NCBI GenBank assembly: GCA_016286535.1
Contig: JAEESZ010000005.1
Location: forward strand, 92,585 to 156,584
DNA length: 64,000 nucleotides
DNA from: Treponema sp.
GTDB taxonomy: Bacteria; Spirochaetota; Spirochaetia; Treponematales; Treponemataceae
Direction of reading: 5' to 3'
A program made the position numbers and the translations under genes. The notes beneath the pieces were generated by a model. It saw nothing but the letters and a program-made list of their open reading frames with translations. It was not told the DNA's origin and ran no database searches. Below are positions 1-9,322 of this stretch, one piece after another. Position 1 is the first letter of the stretch. Each line of letters opens with the position of its first letter.

Positions 1-1
1 C

Positions 2-910
2 TTTGGCGGCGGTTCTTCAATTGACTGTGCAAAAGCTCTTGGCGCAAGAATTGCCTATCCAAAAAAATCATTAAATCAGATGAAGGGAATTCTTAAAGTA
101 AGAAGAAAGATTCCTTTACTGGCCGCAATTCCAACTACAGCAGGAACCGGTTCAGAAGTAACTCTGGCATCTGTTATTACAGACGACCAGACCCATTACA
201 AATATGCAATTAACTCTTTTCCATTAATTCCTTCCATTGCTGTTCTTGATCCAAAAGTAACTTACACATTACCAAAATCATTAACAGCAACAACAGGAAT
301 GGATGCCCTTACCCATGCAATTGAAGCTTATATAGGCCGTTCAACAACCCATCAGACAAGAAAATGGTCTATAAATGCAGTTCGTCTTATCTGCAGAAAC
401 ATTCAGAAAGCCTACGACGAAGGCAGTGATTATGAAGCCCGCGAAAATATGCTTATTGCTTCAAACTATGCAGGTCTGGCTTTTTCTCAGTCTTATGTAG
501 GTTATGTTCATGCAATTGCGCATTCACTTGGCGGGGCCTACAACATTCCGCACGGACTTGCAAATGCAGTAATTCTTCCTTACGTACTGGAAGCTTATGG
601 TTCGGCAATTTATAAAAAACTAAAAAAACTTGCCAGAGCTATAAATCTTGTAGATAAATATGAGGCACCTGAATTAGCTGCCAGAAAATTTATTGATTAC
701 ATAAAACAGATGAATAAAAATCTTGGAATTCCAAAAACCTTAAAAGGAATTAACATTGAAGACATCGGAGAGTTAGCAAGAAGGGCAGACAGGGAAGCAA
801 ATCCTCTTTACCCTGTTCCAGTTTTGATGGATGCAAAGGAGCTGGAAAAGTTTTATCATAGAATTAGAGAGGAAAAGAATGAAGAGCAGCGAAATAGAGA
901 GTGCAGTTAA
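2..910 (+). CDS. iron-containing alcohol dehydrogenase (5' end outside window)
   Basis: The reading frame is open from base 2, so the N-terminus lies outside the window. The first codons give the NAD(P)-binding motif GGGSSIDCAK, followed by PTTAGTGSEVT, then the metal-site region DALTHAIEAY and the two-histidine stretch HAIAHSLGG / PHGLANA. These are hallmarks of the group III (iron-dependent) alcohol dehydrogenases, which interconvert alcohols and aldehydes with NAD(P)H in the cytoplasm. The last 32 bases overlap the start of the aldehyde dehydrogenase gene, so the two are probably translated together and act on the same alcohol-aldehyde-acid route. The substrate cannot be told from sequence. 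Confidence 0.93.
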   Translation, partial: FGGGSSIDCAKALGARIAYPKKSLNQMKGILKVRRKIPLLAAIPTTAGTGSEVTLASVITDDQTHYKYAINSFPLIPSIAVLDPKVTYTLPKSLTATTGMDALTHAIEAYIGRSTTHQTRKWSINAVRLICRNIQKAYDEGSDYEARENMLIASNYAGLAFSQSYVGYVHAIAHSLGGAYNIPHGLANAVILPYVLEAYGSAIYKKLKKLARAINLVDKYEAPELAARKFIDYIKQMNKNLGIPKTLKGINIEDIGELARRADREANPLYPVPVLMDAKELEKFYHRIREEKNEEQRNRECS

Positions 911-2258
911 TTTACAGCGGGATTTTTTTAATACAGGTATAACCCTGCCGGTATCTTACCGAATTAAGGCCCTCAAAGAATTACAGGATAATATCAGAAA
1001 AAATCAGAAGGAAATTGCTGAGGCTTTAAAAAAGGATTTAGGAAAAAGTGAAATAGAAGCCTTTATGTGCGAAATTGGCCTGGTGCTTTCTGAAATCACT
1101 TTTATGTTAAAGCATGTAAGAAGTTATGCAAAAGATAAAAGAGTAAAAAGTCCTTTAACAAATTTTCCTTCATCGTCATTCGTAAAGTCTTCGCCTTACG
1201 GGGTTACCTTAATAATGAGCCCCTGGAACTATCCATTTTTGTTAAGTATGGATCCTCTGGTAGATGCTCTTAGTGCAGGAAATACTGTTATCTTAAAGCC
1301 AAGTGCTTATTCGCCTGCAACTTCCTGTATAATAGAAAAAATAATTAAAGAAAGTTTTGATCCTCAATATGTTAATGTTATAACCGGTGGCCGTGCAGAA
1401 AATGCCTGCCTGCTGGAACAGAAATTTGATTACATATTTTTTACAGGAAGTCAGGCGGTTGGTAAGGAAGTGCTTCGTCATGCAGCCCAGTATCTAACTC
1501 CGGCTACTCTGGAGCTGGGAGGAAAATCTCCCTGCATAGTAGATGCTTCTGCAAAAATTGAATTAACCGCAAAAAGACTTGTCTGGGGAAAATTCTTAAA
1601 CTGCGGACAAACCTGTGTTGCGCCGGATTATCTTCTTTGTCATTCTTCTGTAAAAGAAAAGCTTATTGCCTGCATTAAAAAAGAAATAAAAAATCAGTTT
1701 GGCGAAGAAGCTTTAAAGAATCCTGATTATGGAAAAATAATCAATCAAAAACATTTTGAAAGACTCTGTTCTTTGATTAATGAAGATAAAATTGTTTATG
1801 GCGGAAAAAGAGATTCTTCAAGCCTGCAGATTGAACCTACGCTTTTAGATAATGTCAGCTGGGAAGATTCTGTTATGGGTGAGGAGATTTTTGGACCAAT
1901 TCTTCCGGTTTTGACCTTTGATAAGGATGAAGAGATTTTTAACCTGCTTCAAAACAAACAGAAGCCTCTTGCCTTCTATTTATTCAGTCAGAATAAAAAG
2001 CAGATAAAAGAATTTACTTCCCGCTTTAGTTTTGGCGGCGGTTGTATAAATGACTGTGTAATTCATCTGGCAACATCTTCCATGGGCTTTGGCGGCGTTG
2101 GAGAAAGCGGAATGGGGGCTTACCATGGTAAGGTTGGCTTTGATACCTTTAGTCACAAAAAGAGCATGGTTAATAGAAAAACTTTTATGGACCTACCTTT
2201 AAGGAATCAGCCATTTACCGGCTTGAAGTATAAGCTTTTAAAAATCTTCCTCCGCTAG
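879..2258 (+). CDS. aldehyde dehydrogenase, ALDH3-like
   Basis: A 459-residue NAD(P)-dependent aldehyde dehydrogenase. Visible motifs are SPWNYPF (about 114), GNTVILKPSAYS (about 134), FTGSQAVGKEV (about 188), the general base in LELGGK (E212) and the nucleophile in NCGQTCVAPD (C246). Length and the C-terminal hydrophobic tail fit class 3 (fatty or medium-chain aldehyde) enzymes. The frame opens earlier at 831, but the ATG at 879 has an AGAGG ribosome site 6-8 nt upstream and gives the normal family N-terminus. It overlaps the preceding alcohol dehydrogenase by 32 nt. The C-terminal LLKIFLR could associate with membrane, as in some ALDH3 proteins; that is inference. Confidence 0.93.
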   Translation: MKSSEIESAVNLQRDFFNTGITLPVSYRIKALKELQDNIRKNQKEIAEALKKDLGKSEIEAFMCEIGLVLSEITFMLKHVRSYAKDKRVKSPLTNFPSSSFVKSSPYGVTLIMSPWNYPFLLSMDPLVDALSAGNTVILKPSAYSPATSCIIEKIIKESFDPQYVNVITGGRAENACLLEQKFDYIFFTGSQAVGKEVLRHAAQYLTPATLELGGKSPCIVDASAKIELTAKRLVWGKFLNCGQTCVAPDYLLCHSSVKEKLIACIKKEIKNQFGEEALKNPDYGKIINQKHFERLCSLINEDKIVYGGKRDSSSLQIEPTLLDNVSWEDSVMGEEIFGPILPVLTFDKDEEIFNLLQNKQKPLAFYLFSQNKKQIKEFTSRFSFGGGCINDCVIHLATSSMGFGGVGESGMGAYHGKVGFDTFSHKKSMVNRKTFMDLPLRNQPFTGLKYKLLKIFLR

Positions 2259-2318
2259 ATTTAAAGTAACTATATATTCTTCCAAATTCCTTTCTCTTGT
2301 GCTAAAATGAGTAACCGT

Positions 2319-3800
2319 ATGAAAAACGGATTCGATAACGAAAAGTACCTTAAGATACAGTCAGAACACATTAAGGAACGAATCGCTCAATTTGGCGATA
2401 AACTTTATCTGGAGTTTGGTGGAAAATTATTTGATGATTACCATGCATCCCGCGTTCTTCCAGGTTTCCAGCCCGACAGTAAATTACAAATGTTAATGCA
2501 GCTTGCAGACGTTGCAGAAATTGTAATTGTAATCAGTGCAGTAGATATTGAAAAAAACAAGGTTCGTGGTGATTTAGGAATTACTTACGATAAAGATGTT
2601 TTACGTCTGCGCAATGAATTCCAGGCCCGCGGCCTTATGGTAGGCAGTGTAGTAATTACCCATTACACAGGACAGGAAGCAGCAAAAGCCTTCCGTGCTA
2701 AGCTTAAAAAAATGAACATCAAGGCTTACTATCATTATACAATTCCAGGATACCCTTCAAATGTTCCTTTAATTGCAAGTGACGAAGGCTTTGGTAAAAA
2801 TGATTACATTGAAACTTCAAGACCATTAGTTGTTATTACAGCGCCAGGACCAGGTTCTGGAAAAATGGCAACCTGTTTAAGCCAGCTTTATCACGAAAAC
2901 AAAAGGGGAATTAAAGCAGGCTATGCAAAATTTGAAACCTTCCCAATCTGGAATCTTCCTTTAAAACATCCGGTTAACCTTGCCTACGAAGCTGCAACCG
3001 CAGATTTAAATGATGTAAATATGATTGACCCATGGCATCTGGAAGCTTACGGAAAAACAACAGTAAACTATAACCGCGATATAGAAATCTTCCCGGTTCT
3101 GGATGCTATTTTTAAAGGAATTTACGGTTCGAACCCATATAAGTCACCAACAGACATGGGCGTAAATATGGCCGGCTATTGTATCTATGATGATGATGCA
3201 TGTAGAGAAGCAAGCCGCCAGGAAATTATTAGACGCTATTATGCAACCCTTAATTCTTTTGTAGAAGGAAATGCAACAGAAGAAGAGCTGAGTAAAATAG
3301 AACTTTTGATGCACCAGGAAAGCATTACAACAGATTATCGTCGTGTTACTGTTGCAGCAAAGGAAAGAGCTCAAAAAGATAAAACAATCTGTGCGGCAAT
3401 GGAATTAAGAGACGGAACAATTATTACAAGTCAGACATCAGATTTGCTTGGAACCAGTGCAGCTTTAATTCTTAATGCTACAAAGCAGCTGGCAGGAATT
3501 GATCACAAAATAAAATTAATTCCAAAAGAGATGATTGAGCCAATTCAGCAGATGAAGGTTACTTACTTAAAAGGAAATAACCCTCGTTTACATACAGACG
3601 AAGTTCTTGTTGCCCTTGCAATGCTTTCTAAAAATGATGAAAACTGCAAAAAGGCAATAGAGCAGCTTCCAAACTTAAAGGGCTGTCAGGTTCATACAAC
3701 AGTAATGTTGAGCGAAGTAGACAGAAAAATCTTTAAAAAGCTGGGAGTTGATGTTACCTGCGAACCAATCAGTAAAAAACAAAAGAGTTTAATTGGATAA
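2319..3800 (+). CDS. DUF1846 family protein
   Basis: A 493-residue protein recognised as DUF1846 from its opening GFDNEKYLKIQSEHI, its length, and the conserved central glycine-rich APGPGSGKMATCLSQLY, which looks like a nucleotide-binding loop. The family is widespread in anaerobes and structurally known, but its reaction is not established, so no function is assigned. Two in-frame starts exist, ATG 2307 and ATG 2319. The second gives the usual family N-terminus and is preferred; neither has a clear Shine-Dalgarno sequence. TGCTAAAAT at 2300-2308 could be an extended -10 box. The 3' end overlaps the next gene by 8 nt. Confidence 0.9.
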   Translation: MKNGFDNEKYLKIQSEHIKERIAQFGDKLYLEFGGKLFDDYHASRVLPGFQPDSKLQMLMQLADVAEIVIVISAVDIEKNKVRGDLGITYDKDVLRLRNEFQARGLMVGSVVITHYTGQEAAKAFRAKLKKMNIKAYYHYTIPGYPSNVPLIASDEGFGKNDYIETSRPLVVITAPGPGSGKMATCLSQLYHENKRGIKAGYAKFETFPIWNLPLKHPVNLAYEAATADLNDVNMIDPWHLEAYGKTTVNYNRDIEIFPVLDAIFKGIYGSNPYKSPTDMGVNMAGYCIYDDDACREASRQEIIRRYYATLNSFVEGNATEEELSKIELLMHQESITTDYRRVTVAAKERAQKDKTICAAMELRDGTIITSQTSDLLGTSAALILNATKQLAGIDHKIKLIPKEMIEPIQQMKVTYLKGNNPRLHTDEVLVALAMLSKNDENCKKAIEQLPNLKGCQVHTTVMLSEVDRKIFKKLGVDVTCEPISKKQKSLIG

Positions 3801-4575
3801 TTCTATAAATTTAGCCGCTCTGGCAGATAAATATGAAGTTTCCACATTTGTAAATGAAGATCCAAGCCAGTTTTTACGCTGGTATCCGCTGGATCAGAAG
3901 GCAGATGTGGAAACTGCTTCATTTATAGCGGCAATGCTTTCCTTTGGAAACAGAAAACTTTTCATTCCAAAAATCAAATCAATCTTACAAATGGCAGACT
4001 CTAAAAGCGGCAGTGTATCCCGGTGGTGTATGGACTCGGCTCCGGGCTTCGAAGAAGGAGAAAAAAAGTTTTACCGCTTTTATTCCTATTCAGATTTAAG
4101 AAAGCTCTTTAAAGAACTGGGAGAAATCCTTAAAAAAAGCGGAAGCCTTGGAAATTATCTAAAAGAAGAATATATAAATACAAATAAAGCCCTTTATACA
4201 TTAATCTCTCAAGCTTTCCCTGAATCAAAAATAGTTCCAAAGGGAAAAAACAGCGCAAACAAAAGAATACACATGTTTTTAAGGTGGATGGTAAGACAAA
4301 ACTCACCTGTCGATTTGGGAATATGGAACTGGTATCCGGCTTCCTCCTTAATCATCCCCCTGGACATCCACGTACTTACGCAATCCATTAAAGCGGGACT
4401 TTTAGCCCCTAAAGCAAAAGCTTCCCTTAAAACCGCTCAGGACTTAACGAATAAAATGAAAGAATACTTTCCGGACGATCCTGCCCGCGCAGATTTTGCC
4501 CTTTTTGGCCTGGGCGTAGATCCGACACTTGGCCTTGGGGTCGATCCGATTCTTGGCCAGGGCCTTGATCATTAA
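3793..4575 (+). CDS. TIGR02757 / DUF2400 family protein
   Basis: A 260-residue protein matching the TIGR02757 family: LADKYE start, DVETASFIAAMLSFGNRK, RFYSYSDL, and NWYPASSLIIPLDIHVLTQ near residue 180. Family function is unknown. The IPLDIH segment resembles helix-hairpin-helix DNA glycosylases, but that is only an impression. The start is TTG at 3793, overlapping the upstream stop by 8 nt with AAAAGAG just before it; no suitable ATG lies nearby. The last 22 residues consist of a short tandem duplication (LGVDPTLG / LGVDPILG), see the repeat at 4507. Cotranscription with the DUF1846 gene is likely. Confidence 0.85.
   Translation: MDNSINLAALADKYEVSTFVNEDPSQFLRWYPLDQKADVETASFIAAMLSFGNRKLFIPKIKSILQMADSKSGSVSRWCMDSAPGFEEGEKKFYRFYSYSDLRKLFKELGEILKKSGSLGNYLKEEYINTNKALYTLISQAFPESKIVPKGKNSANKRIHMFLRWMVRQNSPVDLGIWNWYPASSLIIPLDIHVLTQSIKAGLLAPKAKASLKTAQDLTNKMKEYFPDDPARADFALFGLGVDPTLGLGVDPILGQGLDH
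4507..4572 (+). repeat. 24-nt tandem duplication at gene 3' end
   Basis: Two 24-nt units (4507-4530 and 4531-4554) plus a shorter third (4555-4572) all begin with GGCC and encode GLGVDPTL, GLGVDPIL and GQGLDH. The units differ at several bases, so the duplication is not recent. It lengthens the C-terminus of the TIGR02757 protein in frame. Confidence 0.7.
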
Positions 4576-4585
4576 TTTCTTTTGC

Positions 4586-4612
4586 TAAACTCAATTTTTT
4601 TTATACCGATAA
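4586..4612 (+). promoter_or_regulatory. sigma-28-like promoter of ftsK
   Basis: TAAA at 4586-4589 is followed after 15 nt by ACCGATAA at 4605-4612. This matches the FliA/sigma-28 consensus (TAAA-N15-GCCGATAA) at all positions but the first G of the -10. The ftsK ATG at 4620 lies 7 nt downstream, so the message may be nearly leaderless; no Shine-Dalgarno sequence is present. Confidence 0.6.
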
Positions 4613-4619
4613 TCACACT

Positions 4620-7600
4620 ATGAAAACATCGAATAAATCTAGCATTATTACCGGAGTTGTTTTACTTCTCCTTGCAGCATTATTTTCTATCAGTCTGATA
4701 CTCCAACCCCTGGATTTTGGTTATGGTGGACCAGGGCATAATAATTTTTTCTTTTTAATTGGAAATATAATTTTTACGGTATACGGCTTTTCAAGCATTT
4801 TAATTCCTGTTTTCCTTCTGGTAGCAGGTCTTTCCTGCTTTGCAACAACCTGGACTGCCAGAAAAACCATGTATCTTTTAACAGCAATAGTTCCATTTTT
4901 TACTGCGGTTATTACAGAAAACATTTGTAGATCAATTTTAGCCCTCGGCAAGGGACCTTTTACTGTTGTAAAACTCATAATTGCCATTGCTACAGGCATT
5001 TTATTAATTGTAATGGAGTTTTTGGGAAGCGGAATTATTGCAGATAAGCTTAATGAACGTCTTTTCTATAAGAATACAAAGAGACCAGCAGAGTCAAAGC
5101 CTGTAAAAACTGAAAATATAAAGGCTTCAGACGAGGAAAGCGGTCAGGTTGATTTTGTAAAAATGAAGTCTATTAAGGCTCCAGCTATTTTTGACGCTGC
5201 TTTAAAAGAGGCTGTAAGCGATGAAGAAATGAAGATTTCTGAAGAAGAACTTCAAAGACAGGAAGTTGAATTAGGCTTACGCGAAAGACCTCTTGAACAG
5301 ATGGCCGAAGAAAGAGCAGCAGAGCCAGAGGTAAATCCAGTTGTAAAGGCTGAGGAAGAAACTCAGGTAGTGCCGGAAGAAAAAGAAGAGGAATGTGCAA
5401 ATCCTGCTTCTATAATTTCTCAGGAAGAATATGCCGCATTAACAAAAATGGATGATTACCCTGAAGAAAATCAGGCAGAAGAGCTTGAATGGCCAGATTT
5501 ACCTCCGGCACCAAAAACCCTGCCACCAGAATATGATGATGCTTACGATGAAAATGACCCTGCTTTAGAATTCCCTCCAAAAGATGAAGAGACAGAAGAA
5601 GAGGCAGTTGCAGAAGAAGATGAACAGCCTGTAGAAGAAGAGCAGCCTGTAGAAAACCCTGTTGAGGAAGAACAGTCAGAGCACAATAGTGATTTTGAAA
5701 ATATTGATGATGACATTATTGATGACGAAGTGATTGTAGAAGAAACCTTCCCATTCAGCGAAGATGATTTTGAAGAAGATGAAAAAGCAACTCTTCAAAA
5801 AGAAGAAGCTCTGGAAGAGGAAGAAAATCCTTATTCAGCTACAAAGTACATTGATAAAGTTGTAGAGAATCCTAAATATCCTCATGGTATTTCTTTGTTC
5901 GATGATGACGAAGAAGTGAAGAATGAAGAAAAAAAAGAAGAAGTAAAAAAGCCAAAATTTCCTGCAAAAATTAATCTGATGCAGGAACAGGAAGAAGAGG
6001 AAGAAGTTCCTTCGGTAGAAAACATTGTATCTTTTGCAAATGAAACCGGTTATGAGCCTGGAGAAATTGCAAAGCCTGCAGGATTAACAGCAGTTGCTTC
6101 CAATGTTTTTTCCAGTATGGAAGAGGATATAAGAAAATCAGCAGGTGAAGTTGAGCAGGCCGAAGATTCAGATTTAGAAAATACAGCAGGCTTGAGTCTT
6201 GCGCCAAATACAAGGGTAGAAAGCTCAGCAAATAATTTAACTGCTGACGAGCTTACAGACTTTTTTAATGCCCAGCAGGAAGAAAATACTCCAAAAACAA
6301 CAGTAATTCCTTCAAAGCCAAAACAGGAAGGTCATAGGGCTGCAAAAAAAGGTCCTTATGTAATTCCTTCAGATTTATTAATTGCTTACAAGGATGACCA
6401 GTACTGGCTTATTGATGATGCAACAAAACAGGCATCATTAAATCTTAAACAGACTCTTGCAGAATTTAATATTGAAGCAGAAATTATTGGAATTAAAAAA
6501 GGTCCTGTTGTAACAATGTTTGAAATTTTACCGGCTCCTGGTGTAAAGCTTAGTAAGATTGTTGCCCTTCAGGATAACATTGCCCTTAGCCTTGCAGCCC
6601 AGTCGGTTCGTATTGTTGCACCAATTCCTGGAAAGCAGGCAGTAGGTATTGAAGTTCCAAACAAACACAGAAGTGTAGTCGGTTTTAGAGAAATTATTGA
6701 AATGGATTTACCAGACTGGAAAAAAATGGCTGTTCCTGTAATCCTTGGTAAAGATATTCTTGGTAAGGCTCAGCTTATAGACCTTGCAAAAACTCCTCAT
6801 ATGCTTATTGCAGGTGCCACAGGTTCTGGAAAATCTGTTTGTGTAAACTCGCTCATTCTTTCAATTTTGTACAAGCGTTCCCCAGAAGAAGTTAAGATGA
6901 TTCTGGTTGACCCTAAGGTTGTAGAATTAAAGCTTTATAATAATATTCCACATCTTCTTGTTCCTGTAATTACCGAACCTAAAAAGGCTTTACAGTCTTT
7001 ACAGTGGTGTCTGTGCGAAATGGAAAGAAGATATGCTCTCTTAGACAGTATGGGTGTAAGAGATATTTCTAACTATAACCAGAAGATTAAAGATCAGAAG
7101 ATTTGTACAGAAAAATTACCTTACATTGTCGTAATCATAGATGAATTTGCAGACTTAATGGCAACTTCAGGAAAAGAACTGGAGACAGTAATTGCCCGCT
7201 TAACTGCAATGAGCCGTGCTGTCGGAATTCACCTGGTACTTGCTACTCAGCGTCCTTCTGTAAATGTAATTACCGGTTTAATTAAAGCAAATATTCCAAC
7301 CAGAATTGCCTTTATGGTTGCCAGCCGTACAGACTCAAATATCATTATTGATACTGTCGGTGCGGAAAAACTTCTTGGCCGTGGAGATATGCTTTATGCT
7401 TCTGCAGCAGATCCTGCTCCAATCCGTATTCAGGGAACCTTTGTTACAGATCAGGAAGTTGAAGATGTTGTAAAGAGTGTTAAAGAGTATGGCGAACCTG
7501 ATTATATTGATGAAGAAATCTTTGTTGAATCTGATGAAGAAAGAGCGTTAGATTTGTTCGGTCAGCCAATGGATGATGATGATCCTTTGTATGATCAGGC

Positions 7601-7769
7601 ACTGGAAATTGTGGTTCAGTCAGGAAAGGCTTCTGCTTCTTATCTGCAGCGAAGATTAAGCATAGGTTACAACCGTGCCGCCCGCCTGGTAGAAGAAATG
7701 GAAGAGCGTGGAATTGTTGGCCCGGCAAACGGCAGTAAACCAAGAGAAATTATTCACATTCCAAGCTAG
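4620..7769 (+). CDS. ftsK: DNA translocase FtsK/SpoIIIE
   Basis: A 1049-residue chromosome translocase. Four hydrophobic helices occupy about residues 10-135 (membrane anchor). A very long Glu/Asp-rich linker follows (about 160-590). The motor comes next, with Walker A GATGSGKS (732-739) and Walker B VVIIDEFADL (about D841/E842). From about 985 there is a winged-helix gamma domain (LQRRLSIGYNRAARLVEEME) of the type that reads polar DNA motifs. It pumps chromosome ends across the division septum. The protein is longer than E. coli-independent averages for spirochaetes mainly because of the acidic linker. The upstream element looks like a sigma-28 promoter, unusual for a division gene. A strong terminator follows. 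Confidence 0.96.
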   Translation: MKTSNKSSIITGVVLLLLAALFSISLILQPLDFGYGGPGHNNFFFLIGNIIFTVYGFSSILIPVFLLVAGLSCFATTWTARKTMYLLTAIVPFFTAVITENICRSILALGKGPFTVVKLIIAIATGILLIVMEFLGSGIIADKLNERLFYKNTKRPAESKPVKTENIKASDEESGQVDFVKMKSIKAPAIFDAALKEAVSDEEMKISEEELQRQEVELGLRERPLEQMAEERAAEPEVNPVVKAEEETQVVPEEKEEECANPASIISQEEYAALTKMDDYPEENQAEELEWPDLPPAPKTLPPEYDDAYDENDPALEFPPKDEETEEEAVAEEDEQPVEEEQPVENPVEEEQSEHNSDFENIDDDIIDDEVIVEETFPFSEDDFEEDEKATLQKEEALEEEENPYSATKYIDKVVENPKYPHGISLFDDDEEVKNEEKKEEVKKPKFPAKINLMQEQEEEEEVPSVENIVSFANETGYEPGEIAKPAGLTAVASNVFSSMEEDIRKSAGEVEQAEDSDLENTAGLSLAPNTRVESSANNLTADELTDFFNAQQEENTPKTTVIPSKPKQEGHRAAKKGPYVIPSDLLIAYKDDQYWLIDDATKQASLNLKQTLAEFNIEAEIIGIKKGPVVTMFEILPAPGVKLSKIVALQDNIALSLAAQSVRIVAPIPGKQAVGIEVPNKHRSVVGFREIIEMDLPDWKKMAVPVILGKDILGKAQLIDLAKTPHMLIAGATGSGKSVCVNSLILSILYKRSPEEVKMILVDPKVVELKLYNNIPHLLVPVITEPKKALQSLQWCLCEMERRYALLDSMGVRDISNYNQKIKDQKICTEKLPYIVVIIDEFADLMATSGKELETVIARLTAMSRAVGIHLVLATQRPSVNVITGLIKANIPTRIAFMVASRTDSNIIIDTVGAEKLLGRGDMLYASAADPAPIRIQGTFVTDQEVEDVVKSVKEYGEPDYIDEEIFVESDEERALDLFGQPMDDDDPLYDQALEIVVQSGKASASYLQRRLSIGYNRAARLVEEMEERGIVGPANGSKPREIIHIPS

Positions 7770-7779
7770 AGCATTCTTG

Positions 7780-7830
7780 AAGATAGTTGAATTAAAAATG
7801 ATTTTTGATTCAACTATCTTTTTTTATTTT
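7780..7830 (+). terminator. rho-independent terminator after ftsK
   Basis: A perfect 13-bp stem, AAGATAGTTGAAT (7780-7792) and ATTCAACTATCTT (7808-7820), is followed by a T-rich run to 7830. It separates ftsK from the AT-rich S41-like genes. Confidence 0.9.
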
Positions 7831-7848
7831 TGCTAAATGAGGTTTTTT

Positions 7849-9219
7849 ATGAAAAAATGGCTTTCAATTCTTTTGTTTTTTATTAATTTCATATGTGTTT
7901 TTGCAACATCTTTTGATGAAGATTGTAATTATCTTGGGACATTATTTTCAGATGTTGCTATAGATATGAGTTTATCTCTTGAAGAAAAAAATCTTACGCC
8001 AGAGGCTGTCATAGACGAAATAAGAACTATTTATAACAAAACAGCTTCTCCAAAAATAGTTAAAAAGGGAGATATAGATAAAAAGGCTTTTGCAAGTGCG
8101 ATAAACGATACATATGCCAAATTTTCTTTAACAAATGGGCATGCATCAGTTTTTGATGTTAGCAGTAATACTTTTTTTCCAATATTCTGGCATCAGTTTG
8201 TTTATTATTCCGAAGTATATTTTTTTAAGGAAAACAATGCCTATATTGTTTATAAAGATTATAAAAATATCAAAAAAGGTATGCATTATACTGGAAATCC
8301 TGAAAATATTTTAAAAACGGTCTATGATAACAAAATCTTATATAGATATGCAGTTTTTTCACCAACAATTATAAAGACAAGTAATATATCGGTTGGAAAT
8401 AAAGAATATAAAGTGCCTGTTGCAGGAGATGTAGGAAATATAAAAAATAGAAAAAATTATGACTTTAAAAATATAGATAACAATATTTATTTAAAGATAG
8501 AAAAATGTAAATACCAGGATAAGAGAGAGGAAAATCAATTTTATAATGATTCTAAAACAATTATCAAAGATTTTAAAAATGCAAAAAATATTATTTTTGA
8601 TCTTCGTACAAATCTTGGTGGTTTTACTAAATATTTGGATCAATTTTCTTATGCATTAATATATGATAAAGAAAGCAAAGAAAATGATATACATTTTTCT
8701 AAATGGTCTCGTAATCTATTTGCAGGAGAAAGGCGAATAAATACAAGAACTATGATTAATAAAACCATAGCAAAAGGACTTGCTCCTTCAGATTATATTA
8801 GTTATTGTTTGGAAAATATTGAAAAAAAATATCTTGATGATGTAGATGATGAACAGGTTTCAGTAACCCCCTGGTATACTGGAAAAATATATATACTAAT
8901 TAATCCGTTAACAAGTTCAGCCCCTGAAAATTTTATTTTGAGCCTTAAAAAATTATTTGGGCAAAATGTCATTATTATTGGTCAAAACTCAAATGGTAGT
9001 TGTGATTTTGCTGATGTTTATGATTATTTATTACCTAATTCTAAAATAAGAATAAGATTAACGGCGGTGGATTTTAGGAAAACTAATCTTTTAAAAGAAA
9101 ACTGCTGGCATGGGGACACAATAGGTATTTATCCAGATTTCTGGTGTAAACCCCAGGAAATTTCTAGTGTTCTTTCTTTTTTAATAGATAAAGAAGAATT
9201 AAAAAACTATATAGAATGA
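7849..9219 (+). CDS. secreted S41-fold protein (tail-protease-like), copy 1
   Basis: A 456-residue exported protein with signal peptide MKKWLSILLFFINFICVFA. The C-terminal half carries S41 (C-terminal-processing protease) landmarks: IIFDLRTNLGGF and the serine segment PLTSSAPENF, then IIIGQNSNGSCDF. In active CtpA-type enzymes the last segment holds the catalytic lysine 25 residues after the serine (GxxTxGK); here serine replaces it, so the classical Ser-Lys dyad is absent. No PDZ domain is evident. The start at 7849 is chosen over 7837 because GAGG sits 6 nt upstream and the signal peptide follows directly. Composition is clearly more AT-rich than ftsK. Homologues occur at 9396 and 56485. 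The stop overlaps an ATG (ATGA, 9216-9219). Confidence 0.8.
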   Translation: MKKWLSILLFFINFICVFATSFDEDCNYLGTLFSDVAIDMSLSLEEKNLTPEAVIDEIRTIYNKTASPKIVKKGDIDKKAFASAINDTYAKFSLTNGHASVFDVSSNTFFPIFWHQFVYYSEVYFFKENNAYIVYKDYKNIKKGMHYTGNPENILKTVYDNKILYRYAVFSPTIIKTSNISVGNKEYKVPVAGDVGNIKNRKNYDFKNIDNNIYLKIEKCKYQDKREENQFYNDSKTIIKDFKNAKNIIFDLRTNLGGFTKYLDQFSYALIYDKESKENDIHFSKWSRNLFAGERRINTRTMINKTIAKGLAPSDYISYCLENIEKKYLDDVDDEQVSVTPWYTGKIYILINPLTSSAPENFILSLKKLFGQNVIIIGQNSNGSCDFADVYDYLLPNSKIRIRLTAVDFRKTNLLKENCWHGDTIGIYPDFWCKPQEISSVLSFLIDKEELKNYIE

Positions 9220-9305
9220 GATATCGACAACAATTTGATTCATCGGATTGTGGAGCAGCATGTATAGCAATGCTAGCTTCGCATTTTGGAATAATTATAA
9301 ATAAA
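9216..9305 (+). pseudogene. 5' fragment of C39-peptidase ABC exporter gene
   Basis: Translation from ATG 9216 begins MRYRQQFDSSDCGAACIAML followed by ASHFG. This is the start of a peptidase C39 domain, including the catalytic Cys in DCGAAC, as found at the N-terminus of bacteriocin/peptide ABC exporters. After about 25 residues similarity is lost in an A/T-rich stretch, and the rest of the exporter is missing. The ATGA overlap with the preceding S41-like gene implies the two were once translationally coupled. The frame happens to stay open into the next S41-like gene. Confidence 0.75.
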
Positions 9306-9322
9306 AAATTAAAAAAATTATT

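Noticed and set aside
2300..2308. TGCTAAAAT before the DUF1846 gene, and TGCTAAAT at 7831, as firm promoters
   Set aside because: They resemble extended -10 boxes but lack -35 support and overlap possible start codons, so they are mentioned only as possibilities.
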